Positions 1 to 8,326 of a stretch of DNA of 64,000 nt are shown here, one piece after another (the first letter of the stretch is position 1; every line of letters starts with the position of its first letter). The notes below the pieces were generated by a model, which worked only from the letters and a program-made list of their open reading frames with translations, did not search any database and was not told the origin of the DNA. Origin of the DNA: Bog-473 sp963788125 (lineage in GTDB: Bacteria; Actinomycetota; Acidimicrobiia; Acidimicrobiales; RAAP-2); NCBI GenBank assembly GCA_963788125.1, contig CAWBFN010000002.1:1922001-1986000 (forward strand). The letters run 5' to 3'. The position numbers were made by a program, and so were the translations under genes.

Positions 1-594
1 CACCCCCTGGACCTCGAGGCCCTGGCCACTACGCCCTACGACCTGGTCATGCTGGCCAAGACCGAGTCCGCCGACCAGGTTGCGGGCCTGTCCCCTCGCC
101 AGGTGGTCGCGCTGTGCGAGACGCCGCGTGGCGTGCTCGCCGCCACCGAAATCGCCGCCTGCCCCGCCACGGTGGCCATGATGTGGGGGGCAGAGGATCT
201 CGTGGCGGCGCTCGGCGGCCGATCGAGCCGCCGGCCCGACGGCCCCTACGGCGACGTGTCCCGCCACGCCCGGTCGCAGGTCCTGCTGTCGGCCGGCGCG
301 TACGGGGTGGCCGCCATTGACGCCGTCCACCTCGACATCGGGGATCTCGAGGGCCTCCGGGGGGAGGCCATCGACGCCGCGGCGTCCGGATTCGTGGCCA
401 CCGCCTGCATCCATCCCAGCCAGGTGGCCGTGGTGCGCGACGCCTACCGGCCCACCGAAGAGGAGCTGGCCTGGGCGCAGAGGGTGCTGGCCGCCGCGGT
501 CGATGCCCGCGGGGTGTTCTCCTTCGAGGGGCGGATGGTGGACTCGCCGGTGCTGCGGCACGCCGAGCACATTGTCGAGCGGGGCGCGAACTAG
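1..594 (+). CDS. CoA-ester lyase of the HpcH/HpaI-CitE family, 3' part
   Basis: The reading frame is open from the first base, so the gene begins upstream of the window and only 197 residues are seen. The VMLAKTESADQV stretch (visible residues 16-27) matches the Lys-Thr-Glu-Ser block of citrate-lyase-beta-like aldolases. The later CIHPSQVAVVRDAY block followed by an acidic helix is the typical C-terminal half of the family. Such enzymes cleave or form malyl-, citramalyl- or related CoA esters with Mg2+ in the cytoplasm. The neighbouring acyl-CoA genes fit this role, but they face the other way and their ends are close (33 bp gap). The exact substrate cannot be read from this fragment. Confidence 0.85.
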   Translation, partial: HPLDLEALATTPYDLVMLAKTESADQVAGLSPRQVVALCETPRGVLAATEIAACPATVAMMWGAEDLVAALGGRSSRRPDGPYGDVSRHARSQVLLSAGAYGVAAIDAVHLDIGDLEGLRGEAIDAAASGFVATACIHPSQVAVVRDAYRPTEEELAWAQRVLAAAVDARGVFSFEGRMVDSPVLRHAEHIVERGAN

Positions 595-627
595 GACCCA
601 GGGATGGCGGGACCTAGGAATGAGGAC

Positions 628-1764
628 CTAGGTCGGCAGGCCGAGCTGGCGGGCGATAAGCATCCGCTGCACCTCTGACGACCCCTCGCCGATGGTCAGG
701 ATCCTCGCATCGCGGAAGTGCCTGGTAACCGGCGAGTCGTCCATGAAGCCGTACCCGCCGTGCACCTGGGTGGCGATCGAGGCCGCACGCATGGCCATCT
801 CGGCGGCCACCAGCTTGGCGACCGCGGCGCTGTGCTCGTAGTCGTGGCCGTGGTCGTGCCGCCAGGCGGCGTCGTAGGTGACGACGCGGGATGTCGTCAC
901 CATGGCGGCCAGGTCCGCCAGGGAGAACGCCAACGCCTGATGAGCCCCGAGAGGACGCCCGAAGGAGGTCCTTCCCTCGACGAACTCCAGGGACTCGTCG
1001 AGGCATCCCTGCGCCAGACCCACGGCCATCGCCGCGATGGGGATCCGTGACCAGGTGAGAAACTCCAGGGCGGCCCGGTAGCCGCGGCCCTCCTCGCCCA
1101 GCAGGGCCGAGTGCGGGACGCGGACGTTGTCGAAGAAGAGGGGATGGGTGTCCGAGCTCCGCCATCCCAGTTTGCGGTAGGGCTCGCCGACGGTGAAACC
1201 CGGGGCGTCGGTCGGAACGAGGAAGGCGGTCACCGGTGGACGCCCGTTCGTCGCCGCCCCGGTGGCCGTGAACACGATGACGTACTTGGTCAGAGGGGTC
1301 CCCGAGTTGGTGATGAACTGCTTGGCCCCGTTGATCACCCACTCGTCGCCGTCCCGCACGGCCGTCGTGGCGATGTTGCCGGCGTCGGAGCCGCCGCTGG
1401 GCTCGGTCAGGCCGAAGGCGACGAACTCCTCGCCGGAGGTCATCTTGGGGAGCAGCTCGTGCCGCAGGCCCGGGGGAGCCAGCTGGGCGAAGAGCGCCGC
1501 GCTCATGGCCTGCACGTGCACGGTCACCGCCAGGGAGGAGTCGACCCGGGCCAGTTCCTCGACGGCGATGGACAGACTGGTCACATCAATGGTCGGGGGA
1601 TCGCTGCGGTCGTCGATGAGCTCGAAGACCCCGAGTCTGGCGATGGCCCGCACGAGATCGAGATCGAAGGTCCGGGTCTCGTCCCTCGACGCCGCACCCG
1701 GGGCGACGACGTCGCGGCAGAACTCGCGCAGGACGTTGCGCCAGGAGTGCTGCTCGTCCGACAC
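628..1764 (-). CDS. acyl-CoA dehydrogenase
   Basis: This 378-residue flavoprotein oxidises an acyl-CoA to the 2-enoyl-CoA. Family blocks are in order: an N-terminal helical domain, FGLTEPSGGSDAGNI (flavin and substrate side), WVINGAKQFITNSG, and a C-terminal IGEGSSEVQR in which Glu (about residue 360) sits at the usual catalytic base position. Length is normal for the family. It is the last gene of a minus-strand run (ferredoxin, dehydrogenase, SDR, CoA transferase, this gene), 62 bp after the CoA transferase. That spacer is mostly a 21-bp duplication. Confidence 0.92.
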   Translation of the reverse strand: MSDEQHSWRNVLREFCRDVVAPGAASRDETRTFDLDLVRAIARLGVFELIDDRSDPPTIDVTSLSIAVEELARVDSSLAVTVHVQAMSAALFAQLAPPGLRHELLPKMTSGEEFVAFGLTEPSGGSDAGNIATTAVRDGDEWVINGAKQFITNSGTPLTKYVIVFTATGAATNGRPPVTAFLVPTDAPGFTVGEPYRKLGWRSSDTHPLFFDNVRVPHSALLGEEGRGYRAALEFLTWSRIPIAAMAVGLAQGCLDESLEFVEGRTSFGRPLGAHQALAFSLADLAAMVTTSRVVTYDAAWRHDHGHDYEHSAAVAKLVAAEMAMRAASIATQVHGGYGFMDDSPVTRHFRDARILTIGEGSSEVQRMLIARQLGLPT

Positions 1765-1779
1765 ACACCACGGGACCTC

Positions 1780-1821
1780 GTCCCGCGGCAGGCTGCCGCC
1801 GTCCCGCGGCAGGCCGCCGCC
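1780..1821. repeat. 21-bp tandem duplication in a gene spacer
   Basis: Two adjacent 21-bp copies, starting GTCCCGCGGCAGGC, differ at one base. They fill most of the 62-bp gap between the CoA transferase and the acyl-CoA dehydrogenase, directly upstream of the dehydrogenase start on the minus strand. Confidence 0.9.
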
Positions 1822-1826
1822 GTCGG

Positions 1827-3041
1827 TCAGAGGATGACCCCTTCGATCTTGAGCTCCAGGAGCGCATCGGTGTCGTAGCCCAGCTCACCGAGGACCTCGT
1901 CGGTGTGCTCGCCGTGCTCGGGCCCCCTGGTCAGATCGGGCGCCGTCTCGTTGAACTGCAGGGGCGAGGCCACCATGCGGAACACCGTGCCGGACTTGGC
2001 CTCGACCTCGCGGACATAGCCGTTGGCCAGGGCCATGGGGTCGACGAGCACCTCGCTCGGCGTCTGCACCGGAGCCCAGACGCCCTTGGCCGCAGCGAGG
2101 ATCTCCTTCCACTCGGCAAAGGTCTTCTGGGCGAAGATCTCGTCGAGGATCCCCACGCAGGCCGCCGAGTTCTCGGCGCGGGCCTTGGCGTCGACGAAGC
2201 GGGGATCCGTCTCGAGCTCGGGTCGGCCCGCCAGCTGGCATAGGTCGCCCCAGTACCGATCCGACTCCAGCATGACCAGGGAGAGGTAGCGGTTGTCCGA
2301 GGTGCGGTACATGCCCACGATGGGGTTGGGCATCTGGGTGCGGTCGGGGATGACCATGCGCTCTATGCCGAAGAGGCCGGCGGCGAGGGATGTCGCGCCG
2401 GTCGCCCACATGGACGTGGCCAGCAGGGAGTTGTCGACGATGACCGGCTCGCCGGTGCGCTCCCGGTGGAAGAGCGCCGCCGAGATACCGCCGGCGATGG
2501 TGAGGCCGCCGATCACGTCGCCGAAGGCCGGACCGGGCTGGTTCAGCGGATAGTCGTCCGGCGGCGAGATGATGTCCGCCGGGCCGCCCCGCCCCCAGAA
2601 GGTGCAGCCGTCGTAGCCGCCCCTCTCCGCGTCGGGTCCCCGCTGACCCTGGCCCGATCCCCGCACATAGATGATGTTGGGGTTGACCGCACGGATGTCC
2701 TCCACGTCGATCCGCGCCTTGCGGCGCGCCTGCGGACGCCAGTTGGTGACGAACACGTCGGCGGTGGCGCACAGTTGCAGGAGCAGCTCGCGTCCCTTCT
2801 CCGACTTCAGGTCGAGGCCCACGCTGCGCTTGCCCCGGTTGGGGAGCTCCATCATGTGCGCCACGCCACCGGGTCCGGTGGGGACCAGGCCCATGGCCGC
2901 CAAGCCCCGCTGGGGGTCACCGGACTCGGGGTGCTCGATCTTTATGACGTCGGCACCCCACTCGGCGAGCACCGCCCCGGCGATGGGCACGTACGTCCAC
3001 GAGGCGACTTCGACAACTCGGATGCCATCCATGGTTCCCAT
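1827..3041 (-). CDS. CaiB/BaiF family (class III) CoA transferase
   Basis: The 404-residue protein starts with MDGIRVVEVASWTYVPIAG and continues with WGADVIKIEHPESGDP, the typical N-terminal Rossmann part of formyl-CoA transferase/AMACR-type enzymes. LDLKSEKGRELLLQL and DVFVTNWRP follow as expected, and length is normal. Enzymes of this class move CoA between acids or epimerise 2-methylacyl-CoAs. In this operon it would supply or process the acyl-CoA for the flanking dehydrogenases (inference). The start chosen (MGTMDG) could instead be the second Met three codons in. Confidence 0.92.
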   Translation of the reverse strand: MGTMDGIRVVEVASWTYVPIAGAVLAEWGADVIKIEHPESGDPQRGLAAMGLVPTGPGGVAHMMELPNRGKRSVGLDLKSEKGRELLLQLCATADVFVTNWRPQARRKARIDVEDIRAVNPNIIYVRGSGQGQRGPDAERGGYDGCTFWGRGGPADIISPPDDYPLNQPGPAFGDVIGGLTIAGGISAALFHRERTGEPVIVDNSLLATSMWATGATSLAAGLFGIERMVIPDRTQMPNPIVGMYRTSDNRYLSLVMLESDRYWGDLCQLAGRPELETDPRFVDAKARAENSAACVGILDEIFAQKTFAEWKEILAAAKGVWAPVQTPSEVLVDPMALANGYVREVEAKSGTVFRMVASPLQFNETAPDLTRGPEHGEHTDEVLGELGYDTDALLELKIEGVIL

Positions 3042-3092
3042 AACCGCTTCTTCTTCCTTTTCGTCGTGTTGCCTGGTTGTGTGGCCTACTGC

Positions 3093-3120
3093 CGTGCTGT
3101 CGTGCTGTCGTGCTGTCGTG
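3093..3120. repeat. 8-bp tandem repeat upstream of the CoA transferase
   Basis: Three and a half copies of CGTGCTGT run head to tail in the 106-bp gap between the SDR and the CoA transferase, 50 to 80 bp upstream of the latter on the minus strand. A run like this can change length by slippage. Confidence 0.85.
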
Positions 3121-3147
3121 CCCCCGTGTTGCCGGTTGTGATGATCC

Positions 3148-3984
3148 TCAGTCGGCTGCGGCCGTACGAGATGCGAGGAGCTCGGTGAGGTCGACGCAGC
3201 CGGTCATGATGCCACCCATTGTGCCGCCGTCGACGTTCAGGTTCTCACCGGTGATGAAGGAGGCAGCGCGGCTGTTGAGGAAGATGAGGGGGTAGGCCTG
3301 CTCCTCGGGGCTGGAACGGTGGCCGACGGGAATGGGGTAGCGCTCCATGAACTCCTTGCCCACGGTCTCCTCGAACTCGGGCATCATCGGCGTCTGCGTG
3401 GGGCCGGGACTGGTGCAGTTGATCCGGATTCCCTTCTCCGCCAGGGCGGTCGCGGCCCACAGGGTCCAGACGATGATGGCCTCCTTGGAAGGCGCGTAGC
3501 CGCCTTCGATCTCGTCGGGGTGCTCCTTCAGCCAGTCGAGGCCGGAGTCGAACCCGTCGCTGGTCACCAGTGGCATCCACTTGGCCAGGTTGGAGATCCA
3601 CCCGGCTCCCGCCCCCGACGAGATGGTGACGATGGCACCGCCCCTCGGCATGCGGGGCACGACCAGGTCGGCCAGGTGCTTGGCGGCGAGGAAGTTGACC
3701 GTCATTACTTCGAGGTCCGGGAACTTGATGCCCGGACGACCGGCACAGTTGAAGAGCGCATCGATCTCTCCCCCGATGGCGTCGACGGTCTGTGCCACGG
3801 CGTCGGGATCGAGCAGGTCGGTCTTGAAATAGCCGGTCGCACCGGGCGGCGGCTCACGCAGGTCGATGACGTGCACCTCGGCACCCAGACGGGCGAGCTC
3901 GGTCACCGCCGCCGCTCCCATGCCGCTTCCTCCACCGCCCGAGACGATGACCCGGGTTCCTTCGTAGTCCCACACGGATGCCAC
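3148..3984 (-). CDS. SDR-family oxidoreductase
   Basis: This is a classical SDR with an N-terminal NAD(P)-binding VSGGGGSGMG, an ISSGAGAG segment holding the catalytic Ser, and YAPSK (Tyr-x3-Lys). The end carries the usual NVDGGTMGG block. Its overall order resembles coniferyl-alcohol/3-alpha-hydroxysteroid dehydrogenase-like SDRs. I prefer the GTG at 3984 (VASVWDYEG, 278 residues) because a GAGGGGGG sequence lies just upstream; an in-frame ATG ten codons earlier lacks this. It sits in the middle of the minus-strand acyl-CoA operon and would oxidise a hydroxyl intermediate there. Confidence 0.88.
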   Translation of the reverse strand: MASVWDYEGTRVIVSGGGGSGMGAAAVTELARLGAEVHVIDLREPPPGATGYFKTDLLDPDAVAQTVDAIGGEIDALFNCAGRPGIKFPDLEVMTVNFLAAKHLADLVVPRMPRGGAIVTISSGAGAGWISNLAKWMPLVTSDGFDSGLDWLKEHPDEIEGGYAPSKEAIIVWTLWAATALAEKGIRINCTSPGPTQTPMMPEFEETVGKEFMERYPIPVGHRSSPEEQAYPLIFLNSRAASFITGENLNVDGGTMGGIMTGCVDLTELLASRTAAAD

Positions 3985-4105
3985 GGGGCACCCCCCCTCT
4001 ACTCGAACGACCACGAGCCCTCGGCCCTGACGTGGACCCGATGTTTACCCACCCCCCGGAGCCCGTCAAGGTGGTCGTCAAGGTGGTGCGGCTCCTCGCG
4101 GCTGT

Positions 4106-5242
4106 TCAGCGAGGCAGCCCAAGGCCGTGCTCGGCCAGGATGTTCCGATTGATCTCGGTGGTGCCCCCGGCGATGGTGCTCTGGCGCGACGAGGCCAAAT
4201 TCTTTCCCCAGCGTCCCCCGAGGGCCTCAAGGCCGAGGAGGTCGACGGCCAGCTCGGCCAGGGACTGCTCGGTGCGCGACCACATCAGCTTGGCGATCGA
4301 TCCCATGGTGGGGGAGGGCTGGCGACCGGCCCCGATCGCATGCAGCTCGCGGGTGGTCGTCCAGCGCATGGCGGCGATCCGCGCGTAGGCGCCCATCAAC
4401 CGGTCCCGGACGACCGGGTCCTGCATGGCCGGGCGGCCCTGGGCATCGGCCATCAGCCGGTTGAGCCGCTCCTGCAGGCTCAGGTGCAGCCGGGCCACGC
4501 CGGCGCGCTCGTGGCTCAGCGTGGTGATGGCCACCCGCCAACCCTCGTTGAGGTTCCCCAACAGGTTGGCCTTGGGGACGACGACGTCCGTGAAGAAGAG
4601 CTCGGAGAAGGTGCGGTCCCCGGCCATGGTGCGCAGCGGGCGTACCTCCACCCCGGGGGAGCGCATGTCGACCAGGAGGCAGCTGATGCCCTTGTGCTTG
4701 GGCGCGTCGGGATCGGTGCGCACGTAGAGCTGGCACCAGTCGGCGTAGGCCCCCAGGCTGTTCCACGTCTTCTGGCCGTTGACCACGAATGTCTCGCCGT
4801 CCTGACGGGCCGAGGTCCGCAGCGACGCCAGGTCCGAGCCGGCGTCGGGCTCCGACATGCCCTGGCACCAGATCTCGTCCCCACGCAGCATCGGCCGCAG
4901 ATAGCGCCGACGCTGCTCGTCGGTGCCCACCGCCATGATGGCCGGGGCGATATTGGCGGTGCCGATGACGTTGACGGCGCCCGGCGCCCCTGCCGCGGAC
5001 ATCACCTCGAGCCAGGCCAGCTGCTCGGGAACGGTGGCGGCGCGGCCGCCGTACTCCTCGGGCCAGGCGGGCGCCGCCCATCCGGCGTCGGCCAGCGTCC
5101 GGTTCCAGTCCCGCAGGACCGTCATGTTGTCGTCGTTGATGACGCCGCCCTCGGCCGCGACCTCCCTGATCTCCGCGGTCAGATGCTCGTCGAGCCAGGC
5201 GGCGAACTCGGCCCGCAACCGGTCCGCCGCAGGCTCATTCAT
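4106..5242 (-). CDS. acyl-CoA dehydrogenase (FadE type without the canonical C-terminal Glu)
   Basis: The 378-residue protein has CQGMSEPDAGSDLASL and VVNGQKTWNSLGAYADW, both standard acyl-CoA dehydrogenase blocks. Near the end, IAGGTTEINRNI replaces the common Y-E-G-T motif, so the catalytic Glu position holds Gly. That is known from a set of actinobacterial FadE proteins, including subunits of steroid side-chain enzymes. The start at MNEPAADRL overlaps the ferredoxin stop by 8 bp, which implies coupled translation; a longer in-frame start inside the ferredoxin gene would give an un-protein-like N-terminus. Confidence 0.9.
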   Translation of the reverse strand: MNEPAADRLRAEFAAWLDEHLTAEIREVAAEGGVINDDNMTVLRDWNRTLADAGWAAPAWPEEYGGRAATVPEQLAWLEVMSAAGAPGAVNVIGTANIAPAIMAVGTDEQRRRYLRPMLRGDEIWCQGMSEPDAGSDLASLRTSARQDGETFVVNGQKTWNSLGAYADWCQLYVRTDPDAPKHKGISCLLVDMRSPGVEVRPLRTMAGDRTFSELFFTDVVVPKANLLGNLNEGWRVAITTLSHERAGVARLHLSLQERLNRLMADAQGRPAMQDPVVRDRLMGAYARIAAMRWTTTRELHAIGAGRQPSPTMGSIAKLMWSRTEQSLAELAVDLLGLEALGGRWGKNLASSRQSTIAGGTTEINRNILAEHGLGLPR

Positions 5243-5426
5243 TGAGGCCGATGCAGCCCTCGGGGCAGTTTTCCACCGCCAGCTGGGCTTTTTCCTCGAG
5301 TCCGGCCGGGACCTCTGCCGCCAGGACCACGCTGTGGCCCTCGTCGTCGCTGTCGAAGAGCTCGGGGGCCAGCGAGTAGCAGCGACCGTGGCCGGTGCAC
5401 CGCTGGGTATCGAGGACAATTCTCAC
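5235..5426 (-). CDS. small ferredoxin of the P450-partner type
   Basis: The 63-residue acidic protein starts MRIVLDTQRCTGHGRC and has Cys at about 10, 16, 54 and 58. The CxxHxxC...CP pattern fits the [3Fe-4S]/[4Fe-4S] ferredoxins that donate electrons to actinobacterial P450s. It is the first gene of the minus-strand operon and overlaps the next gene by 8 bp. No P450 is adjacent; the nearest intact one is about 15 kb away. Its partner here may be the P450s elsewhere in the window or an unlinked enzyme. Confidence 0.88.
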   Translation of the reverse strand: MRIVLDTQRCTGHGRCYSLAPELFDSDDEGHSVVLAAEVPAGLEEKAQLAVENCPEGCIGLNE

Positions 5427-5463
5427 CGCGCGGGAGTGTATCTGCGGTGTGCGGGCGCCACAG

Positions 5464-5494
5464 TTGGTCCGCCTCGGGTCGGCCCCGGTAAACT
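5464..5494 (+). promoter_or_regulatory. possible thiolase promoter
   Basis: TTGGTC and TAAACT lie 19 bp apart in the 93-bp gap between the divergent ferredoxin and thiolase starts. The spacing is a little long and the match is modest. An AAGGGA ribosome site follows just before the thiolase ATG. Confidence 0.3.
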
Positions 5495-5519
5495 GGGTCG
5501 ATTCTCTGAAGGGAGCGCA

Positions 5520-6698
5520 ATGCCTGAAGCCGTGATCGTCTCTGCCTGCCGTACCGCCATCGGCACCAGCATGAAAGGTACGTTGAGCGAGACCGAGGCG
5601 ACGGTGCTCGCACGATCCGTGGTCGATGAGTCGATGCTACGAACCGGTATTGCCCCCAAGGACATCGACGACCTGATCCTGTCCGAGTCCATGGCCGGCG
5701 GCGGGGTCATCGCCCGCTACGTGGCCGTCGAGGCGGGCCTCGAGAACGTGCCGGGGCTGGCCCAGAACCGACACTGCGCCGCCGGGTTGGCGGCAGTGCA
5801 GACGGGGGCGGCCTCCATCATGGCCGGCATGGACAGCGCGGTGATCGCCGGCGGCGTCCACTCCTTCTCCACCTCGCCCCGCTCGACGAAGAGGATCGTG
5901 GGCACGACGGACTGGGTCGACTGGACGTCCTTCTCGCACCCGGACTCCCCCGAGGCCCCGGCCTTCGACATGTCGATCACGGTCGCCTGGAACACGGCCA
6001 AGACCCTGGGCATCAGCCGGGAGGAGATGGACGCCTGGGCACTGGGCTCCCATCAGCGGGCCATCGCCGCCATCGACGAGGGTCGCTTCGCCAAGGAGAT
6101 CGTGCCGATCAAGGTCACGACCAGCGACGGGTCGGCGGTGGTCTTCGAGGTGGACGAGCACCCGCGGCGGGGGACCTCCATGGAGAAGCTCGCCTCGTTG
6201 AAGGTCCTGCACCCCGAGATCGAGGGATTCTCCATCACCGCCGGGAACGCCTCCGGCGTCAACGATGCGGCGGCGGCCGTGGTGCTGACCTCGGACGGCT
6301 TCGCCGCCGACCACGGTCTGGCACCGCTGGCCACCGTGCGCTCGTGGGCCTCGGTGGGGGTCAATCCCTACGACACCGGACTGGCGCCGACCGTGGCCAT
6401 TCCCAAGGCGCTGGCCCGTGCCGGGCTGAGCGTGGCGGACGTCGCGCTGTGGGAGATCAACGAGGCATTCGCCGTCGTGCCCGTCGCCGCCTGCAAGGTC
6501 CTGGACATCGACCCCACGCTGGTGAACGTCTCGGGGAGCGGCTGCAGCCTCGGTCACCCGATCGCCGCCACCGGCGCGCGCATGGTGACCACGCTGATCT
6601 ACGACCTCCAGCGCCGGGGCGGCGGCATCGGAGTCGCCTCCATGTGCGCCGGTGGCGGCATGGGCTCCGCTCTGGTCATTGAGGTCGCCCCCGGCTGA
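5520..6698 (+). CDS. thiolase (acetyl-CoA C-acyltransferase)
   Basis: The 392-residue protein has all thiolase landmarks: Cys86 in NRHCAAGLAA (acyl carrier), NEAFAVV, GHP with His about 346, and Cys about 376 in CAGGGMG (proton acceptor). It cleaves 3-ketoacyl-CoA with CoA or runs the reverse condensation. The start MPEAVIVSACRTAIG has a good AAGGGA site 6-8 bp upstream; the frame is open further upstream, but only as the antisense of the dehydrogenase. It is divergent from the acyl-CoA operon and would complete a beta-oxidation round with it. Confidence 0.95.
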   Translation: MPEAVIVSACRTAIGTSMKGTLSETEATVLARSVVDESMLRTGIAPKDIDDLILSESMAGGGVIARYVAVEAGLENVPGLAQNRHCAAGLAAVQTGAASIMAGMDSAVIAGGVHSFSTSPRSTKRIVGTTDWVDWTSFSHPDSPEAPAFDMSITVAWNTAKTLGISREEMDAWALGSHQRAIAAIDEGRFAKEIVPIKVTTSDGSAVVFEVDEHPRRGTSMEKLASLKVLHPEIEGFSITAGNASGVNDAAAAVVLTSDGFAADHGLAPLATVRSWASVGVNPYDTGLAPTVAIPKALARAGLSVADVALWEINEAFAVVPVAACKVLDIDPTLVNVSGSGCSLGHPIAATGARMVTTLIYDLQRRGGGIGVASMCAGGGMGSALVIEVAPG

Positions 6699-6792
6699 GT
6701 CGCGGACGGGTCGCCATCGGCTCGTCGAACGGCGATCGGGTCCATCCGGTGCTCAGCCATATAAGGTGCTCGGCCATGTCCGAGGTCCGGCC

Positions 6793-7608
6793 GTGAACGT
6801 GGTGATCCCCGGCGTCGACGGCGATCTCACGGGAGTGCTCCTCGAACCCGAGGGGGCTGAACATGACGGGGCCCCGACTCGGGGGAGCGCCGATGCCCCG
6901 GCCCGGCTCCCGGCGGTCATCGTGCTGCCCGAGATCGACGGGTTGTGCGAGGGAACCGTGGCGGCGGCGCGGCGACTGGCTGCCGCTGGATACGTGGCGC
7001 TGGCCCTCGATCTCTTCGCCCCCTACGGCTCGACTCCGAGGCTGCGCACCATGGAGGACACCCACGCCTGGCTCAGTCGGCTGAACGACCGCCGCCAGCT
7101 CTCCGATCTGGCCATGGCGTTCTCCTGGCTCGAGGCCCTTCCCGAGGTCGATCCCGATCGCCTGGGCGCGGTCGGGTTCTCCGTCGGAGGTCGCTACTCC
7201 ATGATGATGACGACCGAGCCCCACGGGTTGCGTGCCGTCGTGACCATGTACACCCGTGTGTGGCCGGGCGCCGCGGTCGGCCCTCGGGCCCTGGCTCCCG
7301 GTGAGCACGTGGCGCGCTTCGCTGCGCCGGTGTGCGCGGTGTTCGGGGCCGACGACGAGATGATCCCCTCTGAGCAGGTCGATGAGCTCAGCCGGCTCTT
7401 CCGGGTGCACGCCGCGGTGGGCCACGAGGTGCATGTCGTTCCCGGGCGCCATTTCTTCGCCAACGAGAGTCGTCCCCGCCGATATCTGCCGGAATCGGCC
7501 GAAAAGGCCTGGACCATCGCGCTCGGGTTCCTGGCCGCCAACATGGCGCCCAGAGCGGGGGGCGCAGGGCGCGGGCCGAGTGCGGCGCAGGCTTCGCCGA
7601 GGGGCTAG
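6793..7608 (+). CDS. dienelactone hydrolase-like alpha/beta hydrolase
   Basis: The protein (271 residues from GTG 6793) has LPEIDGLCEGT near the N-terminus, a nucleophile elbow GFSVGG (Ser rather than the Cys of true dienelactone hydrolases), FGADDEMIP (Asp) and VPGRHFF (His). These are the full DLH triad positions. It probably hydrolyses a lactone or ester. GAGG about 10 bp upstream supports the GTG; the frame upstream is open but runs inside the thiolase. Its stop overlaps the convergent TetR gene by 4 bp. Confidence 0.82.
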   Translation: MNVVIPGVDGDLTGVLLEPEGAEHDGAPTRGSADAPARLPAVIVLPEIDGLCEGTVAAARRLAAAGYVALALDLFAPYGSTPRLRTMEDTHAWLSRLNDRRQLSDLAMAFSWLEALPEVDPDRLGAVGFSVGGRYSMMMTTEPHGLRAVVTMYTRVWPGAAVGPRALAPGEHVARFAAPVCAVFGADDEMIPSEQVDELSRLFRVHAAVGHEVHVVPGRHFFANESRPRRYLPESAEKAWTIALGFLAANMAPRAGGAGRGPSAAQASPRG

Positions 7609-8270
7609 GTGGTGGCTCCGAGCGCCCGGTAGGTGAAATCGACGAGCTCGCGGATGGTGCTGCTAGTGGGCTCGATCCGGTGCACCAGGTGACGGCGGAT
7701 GGCGTCCATCGTGTAGCCGTAGATGATCCGGGCATCCTTCGACGGCGACGGGCTGTGTGCCGCCCCACGTGCCACGGCGTCGGTGATCTCACGCACCAGG
7801 GGGGCGATCAACAGGGCCTGGCAACGGTCGAAGTGATCGGGGTGCAAGGTGGCCAACCGCCCGACGCCGAGCGTCGAGGGGATGTAGCGCGGTGCCGCCT
7901 CTCGGAGGGCCACGTGCTGCAGGAATCCTTCTATCCAGCCGCCGATCCGGTCGAGCGGCTGTTCGAAGCCGGCCATCCTCTCCTCGATGAAGGCCACCAG
8001 CTCCAGGGAGCCCGCCTCGAGGGCCACCAGCAAGAGCTCGTCCTTGGACGGGAAGTGCCGGTAGAAGGCCTTGGTGGAGATGCCCGCTTCCTGAAGGATC
8101 TCGCGTACCGAGGGCTCGAAACTGCCGGTGCGGGCCGTCACCGCCCAGGTGGCGGCGATGAGCAGCTCGACTTCGGCGGGGGCGCCACCCCGAGTGCAGA
8201 GAGCCACGTCACCAGGCCCGGCGGAACTCGTGGCGACGAGCAACGGGGTCGGAGTTCCGTCGTCACCCAC
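7605..8270 (-). CDS. TetR-family transcriptional regulator
   Basis: The 221-residue protein has the TetR helix-turn-helix near residues 60-85 (VREILQEAGISTKAFYRHF, then PSKDELL). The C-terminal ligand domain is variable, as usual. It is the only recognisable DNA-binding regulator in the window. It lies just downstream of, and on the same strand as, the aldehyde dehydrogenase (56 bp), so it may be transcribed with it. The first 30 or so residues look poorly conserved and the true start may be later. Confidence 0.9.
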   Translation of the reverse strand: MGDDGTPTPLLVATSSAGPGDVALCTRGGAPAEVELLIAATWAVTARTGSFEPSVREILQEAGISTKAFYRHFPSKDELLLVALEAGSLELVAFIEERMAGFEQPLDRIGGWIEGFLQHVALREAAPRYIPSTLGVGRLATLHPDHFDRCQALLIAPLVREITDAVARGAAHSPSPSKDARIIYGYTMDAIRRHLVHRIEPTSSTIRELVDFTYRALGATT

Positions 8271-8326
8271 GCCGGAGGAGCCTACTGGGAGCCGACGGGG
8301 CCCACCGTTTCAGTCGCCCAGCGCTC

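Noticed and set aside
5243..5419. Longer start of the acyl-CoA dehydrogenase inside the ferredoxin gene
   Set aside because: The added residues are a frame-shifted reading of the ferredoxin and are Ser/Arg-rich without similarity.
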